Source: Porites lobata (lineage: Eukaryota; Cnidaria; Anthozoa; Scleractinia; Poritidae). Taken from it: DNA of 64,000 bases. The stretch lies in assembly GCA_942486035.1 (NCBI GenBank), contig CALNXK010000022.1:2479501-2543500 (forward strand). Direction: 5' to 3'. The position numbers were made by a program, and so were the translations under genes. Position 1 is the stretch's first letter, and every line of letters begins with the position of its first letter. Positions 11,214-23,400 of the stretch are shown in pieces. The notes beneath the pieces were generated by a model. It worked only from the letters and a program-made list of their open reading frames with translations. It was not told the origin of the DNA and did no database searches.

Positions 11214-14200
11214 AGGGAGCCGCTTGATAACATCCAATCAACATGGGCTATTCCCATGTTAACTGGCCGAAAAACGGTTGAAAAACGAAGATTTGGTCAA
11301 AACTGCGGTTTTTTTCTCCTAATAAGTGGCTAACGGGAAAAGGGTTAACATCGATGCTGGGTCATGAATAAACGACCAATGTTTCCAAATCGCGTCAGAA
11401 GTGTCTCAAATGATTTTCTCTATGCCGTTGGAAGCTTGTTTGGTTAAAATGGAGTTGCATTAAATGAAACTATTTATCTGTTCGGATGTCTTGGGGAACT
11501 TTGGTCGTCTCGAGAGATTTAAGTTGTTTTTTTGTCTCATCTGAAACTGTAAGTTACCCTGATGGGTATTGGTCGAATGTTAGAGGACATCAGGAGCAGT
11601 CGTACTTTCATTAGAAGATCCTAGGTAACGTTTTGTCTTCATTCACATCTTGCTCCTTCGAACAGCTATTTTACAGAAACAGGTCGTTGGGTTCCCCGTT
11701 AACTAGTGTGTCACTGCCTGCATGTCACAAAGGTCCACGAACGGTACGTTACTTTGGAGTGATCCACGAAGGAACACGTGACGAAGTCCTAAAAACGTTT
11801 GTGTTGAACAGGGAGGCTACTAAGTCCCATCTGGACAAGGATTCATCGGCATCTTTGATGCATAAAAATTCGAATAATCTCGGATCTCGGATCACTGATC
11901 CTGATCGTTTTAACCAAGAATTTCCAGGAGTAGCCCCCCCCCCCGCCCCGAGCCAAACGGTTGAACCCCACTTTGTGACACCGAACTTGAACAAAAAGCT
12001 AGTTCCTCAGGATTTGGTCCAAGTTTTGTCACTTGTTTCAGCTAACTTTAACTGTTATTTTCCCTTCGCTCAATTGTCGTATATTCTAATTGATCAGTGA
12101 CCAGCCAAAGCATGTGAAAGGCAGACCATTTTCGATAAAAGAAGGTTACCTTTTGCGTCAAACTGGGTTTATAAATGGAAACGGGCTTGAAGTTTGGTTG
12201 AGGACACATAAAGGACAGCTCACAGCGCATTTAAAAACACGATGATACATAAAAAGACGACGATAAGTTAGACACCTCATCTTCAGGAAAATGGAGCGAA
12301 GTATGGTTACATCTACCTGGCCTGAGGCAGAGCCTGCAAACTACTGGCATCATGGGAATGGAGCGCTGTGAAGGGTATGGTTTTCAAGGTTTACATCTAT
12401 AAATCAGGCCTGTTTGGCTCTAGAATAGGGTATCATTTTTCGGGAAACTGATCAGATGGTTGAAAATTTTATCGGTATACAGCTACTCTAGGATAGGGGG
12501 ATTTGGGGAGTTTACTCTCAAAATTCAGCCTAGCGGTACCACCACTGACATAAATAATGCAAAATAATGCAAAACAAAAATTTTGAATTGAAGAAACGAC
12601 AGCTCTGCCTTTTACCTTAGCGTCTGTAGTCGCTCTACTGTGTACAAGTTCTTACTAAGCCGAGACAAAATAGTGGAGTAGACACCTTGAAAGAATTTGT
12701 TTCTACCTTCTGATAAAATTACTAGAAAAATAACAAGAGGATCAAGACAAGAAAAAAGGACGAATTGAGGAAAAAATAAAACAATCTTGTCTTCTTGGTC
12801 CCGAAAGCATCTTCAGCACCTTTCTGGGTCACTATATGACGGTAATAATTGTATACTTACACTGTAAAACATATCGGGGACCAACAAGCAAAAGGTAAGT
12901 ATTATACAATAGAAAAGTAAAATTTAAATAATGAGCTCTCACAAGACACTACGTTACTTGATAAAAAAGGCAACTAAAATGAGAAAGATAAACAAAATAA
13001 AATAATGTTTATTTTATTACATTCTGCTTGATGTCTTCTGTTTACATACCAAGAACCCCTTGGTACGCTAAAGGGGTTTTATTCATTCTCTTGTTGACTA
13101 CAAATTTGCTTCGTTACATCCACACTTTTATCAATTATTACGGTTATGTTAATATATTAAGGTTAGTGGGTTACATAGCACGTATATATCTACAAAGTAT
13201 CGAACATTCCACAAATAATTTATACTGTTCTAATATACAATTTTTATTAGTAAATCTGGCCAATGAAAATCACTCTTTATAAAACTATGCAAACATTTGC
13301 AATTTCACACTTTGTATTATATTGTAGTATTGGTACAACTAACATGTCTAAAACATGTTTTATTCTGACCTTCTAATAGATAAACCAAGTAACAAAAAAT
13401 CTCTGAATCATAAGAAGTTTCATTTTGTAAAATGAGTAGAAAAAAAAAATAACGATAACAGCACTTAAACAAAATCTTTGCTTTTCAAATTTTTACTTAT
13501 TATTTGACAAAAGATTGAAAGGAATTTTTCATTAACTACATACACAATTTATTAGCAACTACATTTTACATTATTGTTTTCCAGGGCCAGGTTAGTTCAA
13601 AGCTGGGTTAAGATAACCCAAGGTTAGTGCAAAATTTAAAAATGCAGATATGGAAGCATAAAGAGCAAATTGAGTTCAATTCTTTTTGTCTTCAATTTAA
13701 AAATTGGATACTCTAAAAAACTGTAAAGAACATTATACAAGAAAATGCTTTTGAACTAAGGAAACAGAAACCCGGGTAAAAATTTAAACCCAGGTTAGCG
13801 CTAATTGGCCTTCGAACAACTGGCCCCAGCAGGATAAGACCACTAAGACCGCTTTTATGGGCTTCTAAAAGGCAAACAATCCTTAAATCTTATTCAGACA
13901 ATCTCATTTTTTTTTGTTTCAACATATTTCAATAACAATTGACAAAAAAGTTAAAGGCATTGGCTTATCGAGTTTGCAGTTTATTGAACAGGATATTCTA
14001 TCTTTCACTGAAAAAAAAACTGCAATTCTGTCAGTCAAGAGACAAGATGCTGTTTTAAAAGAAATTGAAATATGTATTAAAAAATAGTCAGACTGTCTGC
14101 TGGCTTTTCCCTTTTTTTATGATTAAAAAAATCTTGCCTGCTGGAATGATGAACTTCTAACATGAACTAAATTAGGACTTAAGACTTCATTTCTAAAGTA

Positions 14201-14413
14201 CATTTCAGTACACCTAGTGCAACTATTTTGTGTCAACTCCATTCCAATTACCATAAATGGCACAATAAACAATTAAAGTTCATGTCTGGTTAAACAATTC
14301 TACTTGATAATCTCTGATGTCTATACGATGCGGTCATTTGAATAAATTAATTTTCTGTCCTGAAGCTGCTGGCAGGAGTTTCAAATCAAAGATGGAATGT
14401 TTCAAATTTCAAT

Positions 14414-17400
14414 TCAGCTATTATCCAATTCAGGCGGCTCCCCTTGCAAGGTTGCTGCTAACCTTGCGCTGAGAGAATTAAGCTCGTCAATCTTCCCAGC
14501 CAGTTGTTGTTGGAGTTCAGTGAGCTCATTCACACGAGATTCATCCAAAGCATTCTTGTTCAACTGAGACATCAGCTCCTCCGTTTTTAAATGCATTCTA
14601 TCATTTTCCACTTGCAGTGTCTAAAAAACAATGCTGCTGTTAACTTCAACCAGACATTTTAAACACAACTCCCTGCATACATAATAAAATTAATAGGCAT
14701 TACCCCCTTTCATTCCTAGTACGAATGAAAATGACTGGTGAGGAGATTTGCTATAATAAATGACTGCAACTTTTCAGTCTGAAGATGAAATATTACATTA
14801 TGCTTATCCCGTGGTGCTGCAAAGAGAAATTCTCCAACAGCAACAAATTCGTGAAAGTTACACAGAGCTTCCAGAACCCATCAAGATCCCTTCATCAGTG
14901 ACATTTGCTGTAATTTGCAGCCTCATTTTGATGAGACTGCAAAATTGTGTCATAAATTTAAGGTGATAGCCCTCACCAGGGTTCATTGCTGGTTGGCGAG
15001 TATGAATGAGGTGTTTTCATTCAAGTAAACTTCTTTTGTAGTACTGTCACATGGTATCATTTGCTATTTCAGACCTTGCAAATTGAAATTTGGAATAGGA
15101 TGTAAATGATGCGTAAAGCTGTAAAAACATGTAAAACTATATAAACCACAGCACACTGACCACTGTGGAGGCACGTGTGGCGGAGCGGTTTTAAAACACC
15201 TGGATCTGGTGGTCCGGGGTTCAAGCCTCGCCTGCCTCGTCATTTTCTTAGACAAGGAACTTCACTCTACTTTCCCTCTCTTCACCCAAGTCTATAAATG
15301 GGTACGGGCAACATTCTGGGGTATTGTCTGACCCTGCAATGTACTAGCATGCGGCCAGGGGAGACTAGCAATACTTTTACAAGGCAATTTTGCTTCATGC
15401 TAAGGAAACCAGGATAAGCTCTGGTTGTTTGGGCATTTGGGCCTTGTGCCCCTTTACCTTAACACTAAGTACTTGGGATAACAGTTTACCACCAACCTGA
15501 TTCTGATTTGTAAGTTCAGCATTTGCTTGTCTTAAATTGGTATTGTCCTTAAAAGAAAACAAGCTAGAATTAGGAAAAAATACCATCCCGTGTGTTGATA
15601 TTATGTCTGTAGTTAAGGGTTTCAGGTGCAAAGGTGGCTGTAATAGAATAGGAAGGTTTTGACAGTGATGTTGAAGATTGAGGGTACACAGGAAAATGCC
15701 AATATTCCCTGAGATCTCTATATATGGCTTTTTAGCCCTTGTTATAAATAGTGCAGTCACACAGAAAAGACTGAAAAGACAAAGACAAGACCAGAGGAAA
15801 ATGAGATTTAATAACAACACCCTTTGCTAATGGTGATGTGCCATCCCATCCAAAAATAACATTATTACTGGTTTGGTTGGATGTGATGATTTTATAAAGC
15901 TGTATGTTGTAGTTAATTCTTTATTTTAGGTAATTTTTGTCTTTCCTTTGTTTCAAACCATTAGCAGACATTACCATACCCAAAAACAATGGAAAAATAA
16001 AAATTACCTGATATAAAAAAATTAACGACAACATTGTACCATAATCGTTGACTTGTTAACAACTATGAGAGATAAAGACTTTAGCAGTGGAGTTTATAAG
16101 TCAAACCCCTGTTTCAAAGTCTTTTTAAAAGCAAAGACACCCCGCCCTGGCTCCAGCCCAGGTGAACATTGTTTAATATTTTGAATTCCTTAAAAACAAT
16201 ATAAACTCCAAACAAACATTAACTTGAATTTCCAGCTGACCTCATCTTTCTGTCTTATCATGCTCTCAAGCTGAATCACTCGTCCATCCAGGGTGAGCTT
16301 CTCTTGCTGAAGCGAATTTAATGTATCTGATACTTGGTCTGATGATTCTATTTCTTGGACCTAAAACAAAAAGTATAATGAGGTTAATTACGACAGGGAT
16401 TAAATATCATTTCTGTGTTACTGCAATGTGTGATTTTTCATTGGTTAGAATTGACTTTAAAGTGAAGTGAAGAGAAGTGAGGTGAGTAAGAAATGTACAT
16501 TTTCTCTCAGTGCATTTTGCAACAAAAATACATTCACTAAAATGCTACAAAACAATGAATAACAGATAAATAAATAAACATGCCAGTAATAAAAATCAAT
16601 TATTACAAACATTATCAAATTAAAGTATTTTTTCTGCAAGCATGCACCTTTTTTCTAAGTTTAATGTTCTCTTCCTTGTAGGCATTCAGTTGTTTTTTCC
16701 ACTCCTCCACATTTGTTGTGCTCTCCTGCAATGCAGCTGTTAGTCTGGCATTATTATTTTTCAGTGTCTGCAGTTCTGTCTCCCACTTTTTAGCATTAGC
16801 AGAGCTGTCAAAAAGACAAGACAAAATTAATACCTTATCAAGGCTAATTTTGCATGACATACTTTTCAAAAATCAAAGACAAGGAAGAAAAGCTTTCTTG
16901 AAAATTTAAAATGAGAGACATTCATCATTCAAGGGGGTGGGGAGGGGGGAATGGTGAAAATGGGCTAAAGGCTTGTTTTAACCAACAACAGAGTCAGAGT
17001 CGGAGTCATAATTGGAATGGTAAGAGAGCCTACCATCAAGTAAAAAATAATAACAAATCAGAGTTAGGGGAGATCATCAGCTTTTGAAGCAGAATTTTGC
17101 AAAATTAAAAGTGAGCAAAATTTAGTAACAATTAGGTGCAAAGACCAATCACAGCACAAAAATAAACTTGCACTGGCCTAAACCCAAGATGTTTTAATTT
17201 TTAAAGAAATTTGAGATTCAAAGTTTTTAAATTTTCATATACCTTTGAGCTAACGCCATCTTGAGTCTATCATTTTCGTATTTCAGGTGCGATTCTGTGT
17301 TTCCAACTACTTTATGGCTGATTCCAGTTGTCTCTCTTGTTTCATCCTAGAGATTTAAATATTGAACAGTTATAAAATTGAGTTGACCACAGTTTCCTTC

Positions 17401-20400
17401 TTGTATGTCTTGTTTTCCCAATGTAGGTCATAAAGGTTACTCAAGAGAGCTATTTCTTTAAAACTTCCTCTTACTCACATGCATATGTATGTATAATTCA
17501 TGAGAAGACAAAGAATAAATTCCCTTGGAGACGTCAAATGACCAACATTGGGAAAACAAAATTATACATTAGCTCAAGAGGTCAATTATCTGTTGTTGTT
17601 GTTGTCGTCGATGTTGTTATCAACTAAGCCAGCTAAATTCATGTTGACAAAACTTTAAACAAGAGATTACGCACTGGTAAAAAATAATAAGAATTTGAAA
17701 ATAATGAAAATAATATTCTCTCCCATAATTAAAAGTAAAGAAAACCCATGTTGTGGGAGAAGGCCTTTTCAGGTTAAACCAGCATTCAGGGAAGATTTCT
17801 AAGGTTAGAAACCTGCAAGTTGGAAGTCAACCTTAACAGGTTGAATACAGGTTTAACCTCACCAACGAATGGATTTTACCTACAACATAAACACATACAG
17901 TAGAACCCCAGTAACTCGAACTCTGAAGGGAAAGGAAAAACAGCTTGAGTTTATAGCGAGGAATGCAAGTTATTGGGGTAAATTTCAGGGAAATCTTGCT
18001 CAAGGGAAAGGAAGTTTAATTCCAGTTAGCGGGGAATTCGAGTTACCCGAGTTCGAGTTATTGAGGTTCTGCTGTATTATCATTAACTTGAAATTATACA
18101 GGAAACAGAGTGACTCATTATTTAAATAAGAAAAGTGGTAAAATACAATAAGTCAAGTCAATAAGTCATTAAAATTTTAAACTTGCTTATACCATGAAAG
18201 GAGCTGTCATTTTGAATGAAGCTGGTAGAGATATTCTTCTGCCTAAATGTTCCATTTGTAAACAAGGTAGATGAAGGAGGCCAATATTGATAACACAAAA
18301 TGTAAAATGTGTATACTGAATGAAATATCAAAGTGCAGTAAGTTGAGGCAAAGAAATTTGCATGTTAAATTAACTATTGTGGTCAAAAAAATGTCATAAA
18401 GCAATAAATTTGTGTCAAAGCTATTGTTTCAACAACATAAATATAATCAGTTATCTGTTAAAAATAATACCAAAATAGCTGATCAAGCCTGCAGCTATGT
18501 AAATGTAGTTCTTTTATTTTGGGGGTGGCTAAAATAAGAAAAAACGTCTTTTGTTATTCAAAAAATTTCAAGATTTCACCATACAAATAAAAGATAAGAC
18601 AAACAGGACAACATGAAGGCATGAAACTTAAGGAATTTTGTCCTCAGATTTAAAGTTAGAAATTAATAACAATATTTATTTTATCAACCAAACACAACTC
18701 ATACCCAGAAAAAGTGAAATAGGTTATTTATACAAACAAACTATAAATATAAGCAATAAACAATGCTGAGAGTATTTACACAAAATAGTACTACATATGT
18801 CATAAATAAAAACTTTAAATGATCAATTAAATAAGTTTACAGGCTTGTTGCTTGGCTAAGCACTAACAATATTAAATACTGTTTTAGTAACAGCAGTTTT
18901 GTTGATACCTCCATTGGAAGTGGCTTAGATGAACTCAGGTGTCTAATTTGGTTGTTAAGAATAAATTTTTGGACAAATGAGGAAACCTTAAGATCCAGCA
19001 TATTAAATATCATGCAATCCAATCACAAGTTTTTGCAGAAATAGGAATAGGTAACCCTTAAAGATTAATTCTTAAGAAATAGAAAATTAGGTTCCTGAAC
19101 TCAACAAACACAGGGACTAAACTATACTTCGGTCTCATGTGCTATTGACTCAGAGGCCATGAGGGCGAGAGGAATATTATTGTTTCAGTAAAACCAACTA
19201 GGTGGTCAAAAATATCGAGAATAAAAAATTTTTAGCTAGTTAAAGCTAGACTTTAATCCTTTTTTGCCGCCAAAAAGCCAGCGCTTTTCGCTACTGGGGG
19301 GCTATAACATATAGCCTAGTAGTAGCTCAACCAATCAGAATGCAGCTTTGATAATAGACCACTAGTTGGATTTTACTAATTTATAATAGCCAATGTTAGC
19401 ACTCCTGCATTTGCATGCCACTTCTGGGTTCCAATTTATTAACCTCTCACTTTTAAAATGAGACTAAGGGCAAAAACCTTAATGTTAAAAAGAGATTATT
19501 TCCATGAAAAAAAAAAATCATTTTCATATCAGTGGCTTTGCACTTAGACTCGCTTAAATAGAGGTTTGGGGCAACCAGGAAACGGCCCATTATGACCAGC
19601 TATAGTGCTTACCTCCCCACTACTTGCAGATGAGTTACTTCTTACGGAAGCTGTTTTATGTGCAGCATTAGGTGTGCCCTGAGGTGACTCTGCCGTTCCA
19701 TTCACCACTCCACTTGATGTGCCGTTAACAGTCACACCAGTAGCTGATGAAGAGGATGTTGTACTGCCTGTACTTCCAGTCGCCCTGATAGAGCCTTTGG
19801 CTTCCTTGAATTTGTCTGCAAACTGAATACAGGCCATATGTGAAATAGATCTTACACAATAGAAATCACACTGGGTTTCACTACACTCAACTAAGTCAAG
19901 TCAATGAATCAATCAATAGCCTAGCTACCATGCATATGCTCAGGGTTTTCATTATAAATTCCAGTAGCAAGAGAAAGGTGTAACATCGTGCAAGAGAAAG
20001 AGGTTCCACGTGTGAATAAAAAATATTTAAAGGCTACCGACCATGTCATCATGTCATCATAAGACACATTTCAAGGGTACCTTTTTGTCATAAGCCAACT
20101 GTACATAACTTACATACTGTCTGACTGTTTCAATTTTTTTATCATTGCACTAAATCTACTGTAACAATCTTTGTACATAGTGGAGGGAGATTGTATGGGA
20201 TAACTGATGTCGAATCTTGGGGCACATATCTGGCATCCCTTTTTATTCTGCAGGGGTCAACGGCATCATCAGCAACTTGCCAAAGGAGAAACAGTCTGGG
20301 ATCACACTGAGCAATCTTTGTTTATTACAAGTCTTACATGTTAAAGATTATGTTAAGGAGTTAAAAGCAAAAGAAAAATAGCATAGAACTGAACCACAAC

Positions 20401-23400
20401 ATATAGAGTGACACAAGATTGTGCCTCTGCCTTCGGTTTTGGGTGCAATCTTGATTGACAGTTCAATGAGCATGTGACAATGAGGAATGAACACATGTAT
20501 TTTTCAGTTTTTTGCATTGAGAACAGTTGAGTAAATATTTCTCTGTTTTATTGTGTCGACTAAGTGTCTGTGTTTAACCATCGACTCACCCTCACAAGAT
20601 AGTGACAGAAATGTTATATTTAAATTGAGTACCTGTCCCTACTAAAAGTGTAGAACAAATTTAATTTAAAATGTCAGCATTCTTTACAAACCTTGTTTAA
20701 TTCAACTTCAGAGGGAAATCCTAAGCCGAAGACAGTGTTAGCTCGTGCATCTGACCACTGACCAAACTTCTGGGATGTCTTGGTAAATGTCATGTTTGGT
20801 AGTATCGTGCTATTAACAATGGCCTGTCGAAAAAAGTTCATTGAAGCTTACTAGCTGTGTAGTTTTTAAATACGGAAGACCACACATTTTTCTGTTACCA
20901 GCACAAAGGTAGACTGCTGGAGTTAGTATTGTTTATTCCTGTTTTTTGTCTCTAATAAGTAGGACACCTGTGGCCAGTATGGGTTTTTTTTACACAAAAA
21001 TTAAGTATCTATTCAAAGCCCTTAGGTAGCAGAAGTTTAATAAACACAGCATTTCCTGTTAAGAGGACAAGGGTTATGAGCTCCTCCAAGTATCATAAAT
21101 ATTTTACAAAGCACATCTTACACCAATCAAAGAGAAACTTTTCTACTTGAGAATAAATTTAACACAACAAAAGTCAGAAACAGCAAATAGTCATATTTGC
21201 TTAAATGTTTGTTTTGTTTGTTGAGGGTATGTGTTAGAGTACAGGGAACTCAACCAGGGGTGCCCTAAGTGCCTAAACAGCCAATCACATGTCAGGATCA
21301 CATACAAGTGTCTGCATGACTTTGGAATAGTATCTTAGACCATCAAAAATGAGAACAGCTCTTTAAATTTCAAGTGTTAGTAGCCCCAGTTAAATTCATT
21401 GCACCCTCATAAAAGGAAGAACAATGTTGTTGATAATTTAAGATATTGCTGGCCAGGGAATGTGGCAAAATATTCATCTATATTTAACTCTCAAAATTAT
21501 TTGTTGAAATATAAATTGAGCTGAAAGAGTTGAAACTAAATCGTTAACTAAATCGTTAACAGAAATGACACTTTAAGTCTTTTTGGACTGGATCTGAGAA
21601 CAATAATCTTGATAATCTTGTATGGGATGATAAATTTTAAATTTGCCTAACGCTTCGACGAACACTTATTTATTAATAATTTCACGGTTAGCAATTATCG
21701 CCATTTTAAATTTTAACAACAAAGCACATTTTCAGCCGGCCAGATAGGTTTTATCTGCCGAAAGCAGTGTGGAAAAAACGTGCACAACAATTGTACATTT
21801 CGCTCGTTGTCAATATCACTCGACTGTGGGAATGCGCTAAATATATCTATAGCTTCGTAAGCTTATACTATTGCTCCGATATAAAGGTTAATATAGACGA
21901 GACTTTACCTGCAATTGGACTAAAACCAGCGTTAGGTTCAATGCCCGTGTTTTTTAATTCAAAACAAAACAGCTTTATCAAAACTGATGGTTGTAAAATT
22001 TGCTGGAAGCCGCGACTCTGTTATGTTGCTTCGTATAAGCTCTCTGACAGGAAAGAATAACCCGATATAAACAGAAACTTCCTTTCGTTATTATTTCGTT
22101 AATTAGCAATCTGTAGCACTGTTTCTCCGTAGATTTAGGCCTAATAAGAACAAAGCAGACAAGATAAACATCCTAGGATTAGCATAAAAGCTTGAACTTG
22201 ATCAAGCTTATGTGTTGAAATCAACTACGAAGCGGATATAAATATTATCAAGAAACGTCAGCTACGTATACAGCTTGAATGTGCGTGCTATAAATTTTAA
22301 AAAAGAGTCTTTCTTACCTTTGAGCCATCAACCGATATTATGCGATGTGTCTCCTTGTTCGGGTCATAATAAAAAGACACGGTGACAGCTTGCTTTGAGC
22401 AAGGAAGCCAGCTTTTCTTCGTAGCAGGGTCGATCTGGAAGACGTGAGCCCGGGTCGAGAAAACCGGCTGTTCCCTGCAGAGAAATACATTAATTACAAA
22501 TCAAAAAATGGTCTCATTACGATTAAAATCGCATCCAGAAAGTCAAAAAGTTTTACCCCATGAACAAGGATGCTATTTCTACTGAATAAATATGCGACTG
22601 AGGAGTTTACTCAAGACTGCACATCGATCGTTTGTGTTTCACACTTCACTTGGCTGAGGGACAGTCTTGGTAACCTGGCCGATTGGATTAGATTTCCTCA
22701 TACGTACATGAAGCGACCGATGCAAAAATATAATCGTCTTTTCAGTGGTCAGGGGCACCCAACGAGTACACAGTTCAAAACCACTTAAAGATAGCATTGT
22801 TGAATGTATTTTAGCATTTAAACGGTAGATATAGGCATATTTTTATCCCCTAAAAACTTTTCATCTGTTCGGATTTCCTAGCTGAAAGTCTAGTGATCCA
22901 AAAATTATAGGGATCAAAACTTACGTTTTCGAAAATTTCAGCCAGGAAAAGGCTCCCAAAAATTCTAGGTGGCCTTTTTTAGGGTAAATATCAGTTTAAA
23001 ATGGGTAATTATACCATTTTGTAGATCTTAGAAAATCCTAGGAGAGGCCCGTAAGCAAGAAATTTTACAGCAAATGTTCCGAAAATTCTAGTTCTCAAAT
23101 CGTCTTCCGAACAGATATTTTCCCGAAAATTGCCGTTGGGTGCCCCTTAGTAGTACTAGTACAGTAAAAACCAACATATAAGAACCTAATGATTTAAGAA
23201 TCTACAGGCTGAAATTTGACATCTGAATACCCAAGAATATAAGAACCTGTTCAGCCTGGCAAAGAAAAATAGCTTCTAATGTACAAAAAATCACTCAAAT
23301 TTCTGGATTTTAATTGGAGTAACTGTGTGAGAACGAAACTTCTAACAAAAAGTTACTGTGTATATCATATGTTTTACTTGAATTTATTCATTTGCTTGGA

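Larger units (their letters stand above)
7108..14413. other. intergenic and 3' UTR region without a recognisable gene
   Basis: Between the exchanger stop and the Homer stop I see no exon with family resemblance. ORFs of up to 155 codons (for example 11633-12100) show no signal peptide, domain or splice context. Contents are MITEs (7278-7361, 8766-8871, 9569-9733), an imperfect foldback around 8003-8165 and homopolymer runs. Confidence 0.5.

Noticed and set aside
11633..12100. 155-codon + strand ORF
   Set aside because: No domain, no splice partners and a C-run inside; judged a chance ORF.
15171..15243. tRNA-like sequence on the + strand
   Set aside because: It has A and B boxes but poor stem pairing and continues into a conserved SINE body.
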